This document shows, in pieces, positions 21,047-29,940 of a DNA stretch of 64,000 bases. The DNA comes from Paramacrobiotus metropolitanus (Eukaryota; Tardigrada; Eutardigrada; Parachela; Macrobiotidae). A program made the translations under genes and the position numbers. The number at the start of each line of letters is the position of its first letter. The first letter of the stretch is position 1. The stretch is from positions 620,001 to 684,000 of the forward strand of contig NW_026570228.1 of assembly GCF_019649055.1 (NCBI RefSeq). Direction: 5' to 3'. The notes under the pieces are model-generated. The model was not told where the DNA came from. It was given only the letters and a program-made list of their open reading frames with translations, and made no database searches.

Positions 21047-21717
21047 ATGGTAAAGATTACCGGACCCGTCGCAATCAAAGGGCCTTTCCCCCACCGGAGC
21101 AAGACCCAATGATGACTGAAGCCCTGCTGTCAAGTGCCCCACTGATTGTGGTACCGCCAAAGACGCAGGTACCCCCAGCTTCAGAACCAATGGACACTTC
21201 TCCGTCTGGACCTGTGGCTGTACAGCCAGAACTGGTCCAACAGGAGGAGCCACCGAAGGCCACTTTGTCGGCACAAGAATTGACAGGCCAAAGCCAGTCC
21301 GGAACAGGGCCAACGGCCGCTGCTCCGACAACATTGACGAACATGCCCGCCAGTGTCGACGACATACCTTTTGGCCGCCCAGTAACCTTCCCTGTAACCG
21401 GGACATTGGACGCCTTGGCACTTGGCATGGGTGTAATCCACTCAGCTAACTCCCAACGGAGTAAGCAGCCAAGGAAAGCCAAGAACCCAGAGAGGGCCAA
21501 ACCGGCCTCTCGTCCAACTTCTCAATCGAGGGCCAAACCGGTCACTCGTCCAAACTCCCCTCAACCGAGTGGAAGTCAGCCGGCCACATCCCGGCCAACC
21601 CAGAACCCTGAGGCCGAGAGGAACCGCCAAAAGAAGCAAACGGCCAAGGACAAGAAAAGTCAAGAGGCCAAGATCGCCCAGCTCGAGAAGCGGCTGTCAG
21701 GCGATGAAGATGTTTAA
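21047..21717 (+). CDS. Element ORF3, third part, disordered linker
   Basis: The frame is -1 relative to the previous part. It is open from 20995, so the frame change lies between 20995 and 21043, probably a one-base lesion; I see no slippery heptamer there. The peptide is P/T/S-rich, then strongly basic (RPTSQSRAKPVTRPNSPQ and a KKQTAKDKKSQEAKIAQLEK helix at the end). It stops at TAA 21715, after which the same frame continues. Confidence 0.55.
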
Positions 21718-23067
21718 GTCCTATCGGACAGTCCAGATAAACCGGCGGAACCCGCATCAAATCGCCTCGAGACGAAATCGTCCTCGGAGGAAGCGATGCT
21801 TCCCTCGCCCTGGGACGATGAGGCCGAGTTACCAGACCCTGCACCGGACGCCACACATATAGAGATCCCAGCGGATCACTATATACGACTAACCGTGACA
21901 GCCGCCAGGGCGATGAGACGCGCAACAGGACGAGACATGTACCAGTGCCTCGTCTGCGTCCTTCGGTCCCGGATGAAATATAAGGAAGAATACCAAGGCC
22001 TACCGCCGGCGGACCGTGTACTAACGGCACCCTTTATGCGGCGGATGGTATCTCGGATTCTGGACATGGGACTTCTGGTCCGCACACACCGTGATTGGAC
22101 CAGCATGATGGAACTTCACGTGGCCGATCGGCCAGCAGGACTTTCCCACAGCCGGGATTATCCTTTCCACCAGATATGCAGGACCATCGCTTACCTGCAC
22201 AACCCAAGAGGGTCCAACCTGACCGATTTCGCCAGGACACTCAATGCCCTCTATTACCAGGGAGAAGAGAACCTGGATAAAATCATTACCAGACTGGCCG
22301 ATGAGCTAATTGCGCTGGTCAGGGAAGGAACCCTAGAAACGACCAACGCACACAGGGCGGAACTAATTCGCTTCACCATCCCGGGATTCATCTCACAAAA
22401 GACCCAACGGTCTCTGTACGTGTCACACGACGTTGACACAAAATGGGATCCGGACAGAAAGAAAGCGGTTGGACCACCGAAGGATAAGCTGACCGGCAGA
22501 GCCAAGGAGGCTTACTTAATCTCCCAAGAGGCCAAACTGCCAGGTCCAAAGAATTTGCCGGTTGAAAAGCCCCCTCGACCATCAGTCACTAGAAGGGAGA
22601 AGGCTGCACGGCAAGAAGTTGAAGAAGAGATGCGCGCGGCCGGAATCCGACCCGTGCCAAGGGACACTGTGTCACTGCCTAACGCAGTTGACCAGTCCAG
22701 ACCTTTTTCACCGACTCCATCAGCCACATCAACTAAAAGTCGAAAGACCACGGCCACAAAGGCCACGGCTGCAAAGAGGAGCGGGAGGAAGGGCCCGCCA
22801 CCACCGGGCCGAGATGTGTCGGACTCTGAGGACTCCGAACCTGAGAACTCACAGGAGGAACAACGAGAAGAGCCGGACCAGGACCAAACCATGGAATCCC
22901 AGTCCGACTCTGATGACGACGATGATCAGAGCCCTGGTAAACTTACCATGAACGTCCCACCGGACCATGACATGGAAATCCCACCTGGTGATGAAAATCA
23001 GCCACTTAACGGTGACCAGGACATGGAGGACCAGGGCGGCGCAGAAGGCGCCGATCGGGAAAGTTAG
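21718..23067 (+). CDS. Element ORF3, fourth part with globular domain
   Basis: Same frame as the previous part, beyond the TAA at 21715. About 21860-22400 is a globular, mostly helical domain of about 180 residues. It has two segments that resemble winged helix-turn-helix units: MRRMVSRILDMGLLVRTH and later ADELIALVREGTLETT, each a helix followed by a G-L turn and a strand-like end. After it come a basic linker (TRREKAARQEVEEEMRAAGI), a K/T/A-rich stretch and a long D/E/S-rich acidic tail. The stop is TAG at 23065. The winged-helix idea is pattern-based only; no family is recognised. Confidence 0.6.
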   Translation, partial: VLSDSPDKPAEPASNRLETKSSSEEAMLPSPWDDEAELPDPAPDATHIEIPADHYIRLTVTAARAMRRATGRDMYQCLVCVLRSRMKYKEEYQGLPPADRVLTAPFMRRMVSRILDMGLLVRTHRDWTSMMELHVADRPAGLSHSRDYPFHQICRTIAYLHNPRGSNLTDFARTLNALYYQGEENLDKIITRLADELIALVREGTLETTNAHRAELIRFTIPGFISQKTQRSLYVSHDVDTKWDPDRKKAVGPPKDKLTGRAKEAYLISQEAKLPGPKNLPVEKPPRPSVTRREKAARQEVEEEMRAAGIRPVPRDTVSLPNAVDQSRPFSPTPSATSTKSRKTTATKATAAKRSGRKGPPPPGRDVSDSEDSEPENSQEEQREEPDQDQTMESQSDSDDDDDQSPGKLTMNVPPDHDMEIPPGDENQPLNGDQDMEDQGGAEGADRES

Positions 23068-23919
23068 GCCAGCGTAGAAGACGCTGAGCCAAGTGGATGT
23101 GATGCACAGCCCTACCGGGAAAGAGTGCGAGACTCCACCTCACCAGAATCGAATGACGGTGAGATCCAGTGGACTTTACCCGACCCATGCCCGGCCAAAC
23201 CGCGCATAGACTATGTGCCGCCACCAAGGACCAACGTGGCGAGGAAATGGCCCGGCGGAGATCCATCAAAGAAGCCGAAGATCTCCAATACGGACGAGAC
23301 GTGGGCATATATTAAGGCAGCCTTAAAGGCGTTGTCCCAAACGGGTACAACTCTTGCTACAGGAGGCTTGGCCTTCCAACTCATCCAGAAATGGAATGGC
23401 CCACCAGTATCCAAGTCCAAGGTGATGAAATACATTAGAATGGCCTATGAAGAAGGAGCCATCCTTCGAACCCATCTGCCCAACATGCAGATGTTCTACA
23501 CGTTCCCACCGGAAAGACGTGACGATGCGCCTTAAGGCTACTGGGAATGGCGGAATGCCATTTTGGCGGTACTGACCACCACGCAACATCACTTGGGCCT
23601 GACAAGAGGCGAAATGGCCAATCAACTCCTCGGACGATACGACGTACAACTTTCGACGTACGATCCTCAGCTGAGTGACGGGAATGAATATCCCCCTAGT
23701 CGCCCCAACGGGTTGTACTACCTCAGCGAGGACGTGCGATACATCGTCAAAAAGATGCTGCGCGAAGGCTGGCTCGAGCAAACTCTTGACGAGCTAGAAG
23801 CCCAGCAGCGGTACCGGATGAAGAATAACCCACCAGACTGATATGGCCCTCGTCCCACCGAACCCGCCTCCTTGGCCTCAACCAAGTCCAAGAAGAAGCG
23901 GCGCACTTACCATCAGTGA
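23068..23919 (+). CDS. Element ORF3, C-terminal part, winged-helix-like
   Basis: Same frame beyond the TAG at 23065, with two more in-frame stops (TAA 23533, TGA 23839) and an end at TGA 23917. Two units look alike. The first is WAYIKAALKAL, then LATGGLAFQLIQKW, then VSKSKVMKYIRMAYEEGAIL. The second is WEWRNAILAVL, then LTRGEMANQLLGRY, then LSEDVRYIVKKMLREGWL. Both read as helix, helix, recognition-type helix, then a wing, so tandem winged-helix folds are plausible. The very end is basic (KSKKKRR), perhaps a nuclear-localisation-like tail. Function unknown; a nucleic-acid-binding role is inference. Confidence 0.55.
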
Positions 23920-24109
23920 CCTAGGCGTAGAATTCGCATAGGGTCTAGGGGGTGAACCCGATATCATTCACCGGGCAAGAAAAGCCTAGTTAACAAATCA
24001 CATGTAAAATCATAGAGACGTAAAATATAGGGCGTAATTATCAAAGGGATCCGTCACAGAAAGTGGACTTAACCTTATTCTGCAAGTTTCATTTCTGTTA
24101 CCACAGAGA
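23920..24109 (+). other. Spacer before ORF4 with acceptor-like site
   Basis: A non-coding gap of 190 bp. TTTCATTTCTGTTACCACAG ends a few bases before the ORF4 ATG and resembles a 3' splice site, so ORF4 may be expressed from a spliced RNA. Confidence 0.45.
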
Positions 24110-25755
24110 ATGGGACTTACACCACAGCAGAAGTATGAACCGCGATCTTCGGACTGCAGGCGCAACAGCGGAGACCACTTAAACCGCCGGGACAACGCCC
24201 CACGGGAATTGTTCCCTTGCGCATACCACCTGGGGCCGGGCTTCCGCGACGAGAGTGATAGAGCCTACTGCTTCTACTTGGAAGTGGTGAGAGGCAATTT
24301 CGATGCATACTGCCACATGACCAGCCGCGATGGAAGCCACCTGTTTCCCCTACTGAGGGACCATAAGCAGATAGAGATCTACGATCTCTACTTGCAAATA
24401 AGTGGCGACCGACAACCTTGGCTGGAGCAGCACCGGAACTCAGATTCCTCCACTCAGCCAATCGGCTCGAGAACGGAAAGAGGAACGAGACCGGGAACGT
24501 CGAGCCCGTAACACGGGTTCCGACCAGCCCTCAGGGCGCGGCCCAACGGCCGCCCCGAAAACATATGGACATCAGCAGCGGCCATCGTCAGGCTCTCAAT
24601 CCTACGGATATGAGATGCCCACACCGACGACATATAACCAGATCCTGGAAAACATCAACAAAGCCATGGTTGACCAGGTGGCCAAGCAGCTGATGGAAGG
24701 TGGACTGTTGGACGCCCTGAAAGGACAGTATCCGCCAGCGCGTACCGAACAGTATGCGCCAGTGGCACCGCTACCGCGGAACCCAGATGACTTACGTCAC
24801 CAGATACAGAGCCGCAACCAGGACCAAACGGGCCGCCGTAGCCAGCCCGAGGAGCGCCAAACGCGCACATCACCCGGAAAACGAAACAAGGCCGAGTCCA
24901 ACCTGGTTGTCGCTCAGTCCACCAAGCGACCAGAACGAAGTGTCAGCTCGGTGGCCCACAACATTAGCATCCAGATACCAATGGAGACTGAGTCCGCACC
25001 GCCGTCATCGGACCCACCGGCCCGACAAGACGCAAGCGTCAGTGCCACGGACTTCGACCCATATAAACATGCTCAGGACCAGGGCATCAATATCCGGCCA
25101 CGTCCCCATCGCGAGGTGACGGACTACATCATGGGCGCTATCCCATACCCTAGGGATCGATGGGCCCAACTTAACGCCATGGTCCAGAACTTGCAAACCT
25201 TCGTCATCCGGTCCGGCCTCGAAACGGAGATGCAGAAAAAGGAGTGGCCCCGTGCTTTCAGCATGGCGGAACACACCGAAAACCGCGAGGGCTATCCAAT
25301 GGTCCGTGACAATGCTCTGTCGAGCATCACGGACGTGAACTTACTTGGACAGCCTATCACCCGACCGGACTGGAACGACTTGTGCCAACATAAAGGACGA
25401 CCAACTCGAGGTCGTCAAATACCTGGCCCAGTTTGTCCTACCAGACGCAAACGCCAGCTTCATAGTCGCAGCCTCACGAGCCGCCATGGAAATTCCATGC
25501 AAGCCGGCCGATCACAAGGAAGCCCCAGGGACGTACACTTACTCGTATAACGGCACGATGATACGCATCTTTGCCGCCAGACTGGGACACCTACGGTGCC
25601 ACTGGGAACTTGAAGTTGCCTAGCGGCAGGGGAAGATCATTCCTCGATTACTGACTCAGGTGGCCCTCCTTGGAAACCAAATCCACGAAATCGAGGCGGG
25701 AGTCAAAATCCAAAGCGCCCTGAACGTTTTCAGGAGCCGTCGAAAAAACGACTAA
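24110..25755 (+). CDS. Element ORF4, unknown function, frameshifted
   Basis: Not recognised. ATG at 24110 gives MGLTPQQKYEPRSSD, then a compact region containing ELFPCAYHLGPGFRDE and AYCFYLEVVRGNFDAYCHM. Between 24400 and 24440 the reading moves +1 into an R/E/Q-rich linker (SQSARERKEERDRERRARN), a P/Q/T-rich part and a second globular region (YKHAQDQGINIRPRPHREV, WAQLNAMVQNLQTFVIRSGL). Near 25385 it moves +1 again (DDQLEVVKYLAQFVLPDANA). A TAG at 25621 interrupts before the end at TAA 25753. About 550 codons in the unbroken state. The last codons lie in the first unit of the following minisatellite. No hydrophobic segment suggests an Env. Confidence 0.6.
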
Positions 25756-26033
25756 GTCTATTTGGCCCGCCATCAACCTTGGACCGTCGAAAAAAACGAC
25801 TAAGTCCTTTTGGCCCGCCATCAACCTTGGACCGTCGACAAAACGACTAAGTCCATTTGGCCCGCCATCAACCTTGGACCGTCGAAAAATCGACTAAGTC
25901 TTTTGGCCCGTCCAATGACGTGGCCCACTAAAAATCGACTGTCTTTTGGCCCGTCCAACGACGTGGCCCACCAAAAATCGACTAGGTCTTTTGGCCCGTC
26001 CAAAGACGTGGCCCATCAAAAATGACTAAGTCC
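25737..26033 (+). repeat. Minisatellite, about 47-bp then 44-bp units
   Basis: Three to four units share CCGTCGAAAAAACGACTAAG and TTTGGCCCGCCATCAACC. They grade into three units with AAAAATCGACT and TTTTGGCCCGTCCAA-GACGTGGCCCA. The array begins at the ORF4 stop and lies in the element 3' UTR. Confidence 0.9.
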
Positions 26034-27126
26034 ACATCGGAGCGCCAAACCTGGCCACATAGGACTTCCGTGACCAACACCTGCCAGAGGCAATCCCCGT
26101 CACAATGGAACCTAGGATCCCGCCCAAGGCATGTCAGAGACTGAGTTTGGACCGCCCCAACGGGTTTGGTCCATCACACCACTTCGGTCCTGGGACTTAG
26201 AAAATTTTTCCATTGTGGCCCTCTTGGACTTAGAAGATTTTGGACCTAGGCGCATGACCAAACTGGCATGCAAGGCCTAACCGGTCCAAGTTAGAGACCC
26301 ATATGGGCCATCCAAACGGAATTGGTCCAAGCATACTATTTTGGTCACAGGAGCACCTCTCCTGTCCAGGGGCATCACTCTGGCCCTATATGGACCGCCC
26401 AACCGGGCTTGGTCCACCATATTGAACCAGGAAGGGGACAACTTGTCCTTGCGAAAGCAATGGTGCCTTCCATATACCGCACCGCTGGATTTACTCCACT
26501 GGACCCCTGTGGACATCTCTGGGAACCTTCGGCCCGGATCTACAGGACCAGACCAATCCTAACGGATAAAGCGGACCGTTGACTAGGACCCGTGTGGACA
26601 ATATTGGCCTGTGGTAAACCTAGTCGGAATAAGCCATTTTTCGTCTAGTTTTTTAACCAAACCTGGTTTTTCTAGACTTTATTAACCAAAGAATTGATGT
26701 TTTTATCTAGCCATTAACCAAAGGAATTGGCTTTGGGATCTCTAACTTTGATCTTTACTTTAATTCTCACCGAAATTGTGATTTTTCTATTTCGATGTTT
26801 AACCAATGAGCCTTATAAACTTTATTTTTTACTTGTTCGACCAACCAAGCCTTCAAACCACACTGGAACCCCCTGCAACCAGAGTGCACTCCAGATTTCG
26901 GCCGTTCGGTGCACTGCACCGCAGGTCTGGAGGAAGCGACCCTACCGGGTTTAGCGACAAAGTGGCATCCGGCCCTACCGGGTATCGGATCCTGGCACCC
27001 TACCGGGTTAGCCAGGGGCAGAGTCGGAAGGTGCTCGCAGGAGCTCCCACTCCCGCCCAGAGGCATGTCAGAGACCGCACACTCGAGGCGGTAGACACCT
27101 CTTGTGGCTTTGCTCTGTCGCCCGCC
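26034..27126 (+). other. Long 3' untranslated region of the element
   Basis: No coding frame is convincing. It holds repeated pieces: GGCATGTCAGAGAC at about 26129 and 27063; CCGCCCAACCGGGCTTGGTCC-like blocks at about 26150 and 26395; TTAACCAAA motifs at 26650-26740; and three ACCCTACCGGGT motifs between 26938 and 27010, which also occur in the leader. No clear polypurine tract abuts the 3' LTR; GGGGCAGAGTCGGAAGG at about 27013 is the nearest purine-rich run. Confidence 0.55.
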
Positions 27127-27446
27127 CGCACATGGCAACGTCATCCGTGCCGCTATATTACGCTGCTCACTCAGCGTATACTTTGTCTACGCTGACCAAT
27201 CAGCGCATTTCTGCACTCTTGGGGGCGTAGCCCAGCGCTTACGAGCGATTCCATGCTTTCGGCATCAGCTGTTGCATACCTGCAGCACGCTGAATCATTA
27301 TCACGATTCTGACGAGCTCGCTGGAAGCTACTTTCCACAGCATATGCCGCATTGGCTTTTTCTGTGTTTGTTTGTGGTTGCTTTATTGTTACCAATAAAG
27401 GCATATTTTGCCCCATTTTCCATCTGCTTCTGTGTCATATCTGACA
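27127..27446 (+). repeat. 3' LTR
   Basis: About 320 bp, matching 3773-4066. It carries GACCAAT (27194-27200, CCAAT-box-like) and AATAAA (27394-27399, polyadenylation signal), and ends CTGACA. Host intron sequence homologous to the right-hand CPEB intron (TTAATGAAG, then TTGTTGTAGTGCAGTGG) starts within a few bases. Confidence 0.88.
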
Positions 27447-27649
27447 GTAGTTAATGAAGAAATTGTTGTAGTGCAGTGGTTGACATTCACGGCATGCTAG
27501 TTGATTGGCTACGCTTTCCATTTGCCGCTGTGAATTTAGCATATTTTATTTTGGCTTAGTTTTTAAAAAAATGTTATGCTTGTGTGTATTGGAGGATGCC
27601 GGCAACGAGGAAGAATTACCGCAAACTTAGAAAAGCGTTTCACTGACAG

Positions 27650-28018
27650 ATATGACGAGATATCCGATCGGATCGGGCCGTGTCACCTGCAACAACCTGG
27701 CCAGCAACCAGAAGGCCATCACCACGGAGACGGTGGAGATCCTCACCGTCAGGTTCACCCTCCAGATCAAGATCGACCCCCACCTGATAAAAGATATCTC
27801 GGGGCGTTATCGCGGCCACAGCGACGTCTACGGGGGCAGCCTGAGTGCCAACGGAGGAGCCTTGAGTTGTGCAGTACAGTGTCTTGTGGGGCCGGGCGGT
27901 GCCGTTGCCGGGCATGGCGTAAGCGGCCGCGGAGGGCACGGTGGAGGTGGCGGACACGGTTCCAGCAGTGAGGATGAAGCAGAAGAAGCTGAGCCGCGAC
28001 AGATACGATTTCGTTTGG
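27650..28018 (+). pseudogene. CPEB copy: exon 4 equivalent (RRM2 body)
   Basis: It is homologous to exon 4 (60706-61134), entered after a GACAG acceptor and left at GTAAGA. It reads TRYPIGSGRVTCNNLASNQKA, then VRFTLQIKIDPHLIKDI, then a G-rich and acidic linker ending EAEPRQIRFRLG. PIGSGRVT is the canonical RNP1 form of CPEB1 RRM2, whereas the right-hand gene has PFESCRVT. This exon alone is open; the copy is broken elsewhere. It lies directly right of the retrotransposon. Confidence 0.85.
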
Positions 28019-28473
28019 GTAAGAACCCTCCATTTTCCTCATATCGGATAACTCCAGAATTATTTAAATTTAATAATTATGAATCATTTTTAAGCATCCG
28101 AGGCCGAATAAACAAAACAAGGAAATTTAAAATTCCGGATTTTATTATATTAATTTTGTTCCTGCAATAAATTTAAGCAACTTTAAAGAAGACAAAGTTA
28201 CGGAGGAAAAATTCAGGCTAGGTAATGAGAAATCAACTGCCAATGTAACGTTCCATGAGTTTCTGTAGTGCTAGAAAAATTTAAAAACTGGAAAGATGCT
28301 TGCTGGCGTGCAGTGGCAGACCGGAGCGAAACAGTCTTAATTTGCCTAATGTATTACATAACACGTTATTTTCTAATGGTATGCAAGCGTGAATTTAAGT
28401 CGAAGTGTCAAGTAAGTCGTCCAGCACATGGCGAGTGTTAATTTCATATTTCATTTATCGCCTAATTTTGCAG
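28019..28473 (+). other. CPEB-copy intron 4
   Basis: AT-rich intron between GTAAGA and a TTTTGCAG acceptor. No other feature is seen. Confidence 0.6.
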
Positions 28474-29519
28474 AACTACATCCCCAATGCGGCATACCAC
28501 GAGGACCACTTTCCGCTGGTTGCCGATATTGATTGGCAGTCCGAACTAGAGCCCTGCACGAGCCGAGCCGCTCGGCTCGGCTCACGAGTGCTCGGCGCTC
28601 GCGAGCAGTTCGAGCGAGCAGGCGTCGTTTTGCAAATTTGCGAACGAGCTGAGCAATAGAAAAAAAAATTGCGAGCGATCGCGAGCCTACAGGCTGACAT
28701 TGGGCGAACTGGAGAAGTTTCTAGTACAAAATTACATTGACCGACCTGAAAACGATCTTAAACCACCGTCACCTTCGCGCTTCGCGCGAAGTGATTTACC
28801 GTACTAACTTTCCTAGACCGGTTGGGACTCAGGACTAACTTTTGATATTTTGTACTCGTAGCCAACAAAAACAATATTTGACGGGGTTATGAATAAGTTG
28901 AATGCTTCCTAAAAAAGGTGCATTTTAATTTTCGAGCATTCTATTATATGTATTTATTTCAGGCTAAATTAAGAAAACTACATCCAGTTGAAAATTAGAG
29001 AAATGTGTTAGCGAAAAAGTGAAAAACTGTAATGAAACGGACTACCAGTATGGAGATATAAGTGATTGTCTCTGAACATCCAATTACACTTACTGAGTTT
29101 TTGTGTTGGTGAAAAGTTTGGTATAATTAATTCGTGCAAAAAAAATGATACGTAAATTTTTCCCGACCTCACGAGCGAGCCGATTTGCCAAAATAAAATT
29201 ACGAGCGAGTTGAGCGAGCGGAAGCAAAGAAAACTGGAAAACGAGCGAGTTGAGCGAGCGACGGTTTGGGTGCGAGCGAGCTGAGCGAGTAGGAAGTTTA
29301 AAATAGCAGAAACGAGCGAGTTAAGCAGCACTTTTGCTGCTCGTGCAGGGCTCTAGTCCGAACCGCGCCCCCAGCTTGTTCTCGGACTCTTGAACGCTAC
29401 CCGATTCGGGCCTTTTATCGCTATGGCCTCTGCACCGACATTACTGCCCGGCATGGCGAGCACCACATTCTGTTCCGCCTGTAGCCTGGGCAAAGCGATC
29501 GCGCTTCCCGGCGCATAGC
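28474..29519 (+). pseudogene. CPEB copy: exon 5 equivalent, split by a MITE
   Basis: It starts after TTTTGCAG. HFPLVADIDWQS corresponds to [12 protein letters not shown] of the right-hand gene exon 5. At 28547 an 809-bp transposon interrupts it; after the duplicated GTCCGAAC the exon resumes with PRPQLVLGLLNATRF and, one frame over, ITARHGEHHILFRL (matching the part ending [11 protein letters not shown]). A TAG then stands where the right-hand gene has an Arg codon. The donor GTAAGT is at 29520. Conservation of this segment in both copies shows the unusual C-terminus predates the duplication. Confidence 0.75.
28547..29355. mobile_element. hAT-like MITE, 809 bp
   Basis: Terminal inverted repeats TAGAGCCCTGCACGAGC (left) and its exact reverse complement (right) are flanked by perfect 8-bp target duplications GTCCGAAC (28539-28546 and 29356-29363). 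Subterminal GAGCGAG/TGAGCGAG motifs are repeated many times toward the right end. No transposase is present. An 8-bp duplication and TA(G)-type ends fit the hAT superfamily. Confidence 0.93.
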
Positions 29520-29864
29520 GTAAGTGTAGCCTTTAGAATTTATATTCATCTCTGTAATTAACGTTAGCACACAGGGTGTGCCACCCAACGTGTTACACTG
29601 CATAAACTGATTTTTTTAAAAATCCCGTTTAGCTACAGCAGCTTAATTTTCCTTGATGTGCTTAAGTAACGTTCTTGCTAGTTAAATTGCATTTAAAAAC
29701 ATAATAAAGCTTTGAAACCGTTTACGAGCTGTTTTCGATGTGTAATCAGTGATAAATAAATAATCATGACTACCACTGCACTAGATCAAACTTACTGCAG
29801 CAACCGCTACGCGTGCGCCCACTTACGCTCTTGTTTAATTGTCAAAATGTTTTCGCATTTTCAG
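29520..29864 (+). other. CPEB-copy intron 5
   Basis: Intron from GTAAGT to a GCATTTTCAG acceptor. AT-rich; nothing else seen. Confidence 0.6.
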
Positions 29865-29940
29865 GGGATACCATCGCGACTATCCCACACCGCCATGGGG
29901 AGTGGACGTGCGGTGCGAGCCCCTGGGACATCCTTTCTGA
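29865..29940 (+). pseudogene. CPEB copy: last exon equivalent
   Basis: After GCATTTTCAG it reads GYHRDYPTPPWGVDVRCEPL to a TGA at 29938, matching [20 protein letters not shown] of the right-hand gene's last exon. Similarity is short but has the same position, splice context and Y-H-x-x-Y-P-T pattern. Confidence 0.65.

Larger units (their letters stand above)
3773..27446 (+). mobile_element. Giant Ty3/gypsy LTR retrotransposon, 23.7 kb, decayed
   Basis: Homologous LTRs at 3773-4066 and 27127-27446 bound the element. The boundaries also come from the host gene: intron sequence homologous to the right-hand CPEB intron resumes at about 27449. The order is LTR, PBS, repeat-rich leader, gag (5329-9330), -1 frameshift signal, pro-RT-RNase H-integrase (to 16126), spacer, ORF3 (16405-23919), ORF4 (24110-25755), minisatellite, long 3' UTR, LTR. 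Pol order and RT motifs place it in Ty3/gypsy (Metaviridae-like). The plus strand is C/A-rich and T-poor, unlike the AT-rich host. An imperfect 4-5 bp target duplication (gttag left, gtag right) is possible. At least nine in-frame stops, several frameshifts and a lost integrase aspartate show a non-autonomous copy. About 9 kb of coding sequence beyond integrase is exceptional for animal Ty3 elements. Confidence 0.93.

Noticed and set aside
9906-25623. All premature stops could come from C-to-T change (RIP- or deaminase-like)
   Set aside because: Every stop codon starts with T, so each can be derived from CAA, CAG or CGA by definition; this is no evidence without sister copies.
16405-25755. 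ORF3/ORF4 as an envelope gene
   Set aside because: No signal peptide, transmembrane anchor, furin-like site or cysteine-rich ectodomain is visible.
25810-26025. 71-codon ORF after ORF4
   Set aside because: It consists of minisatellite units.
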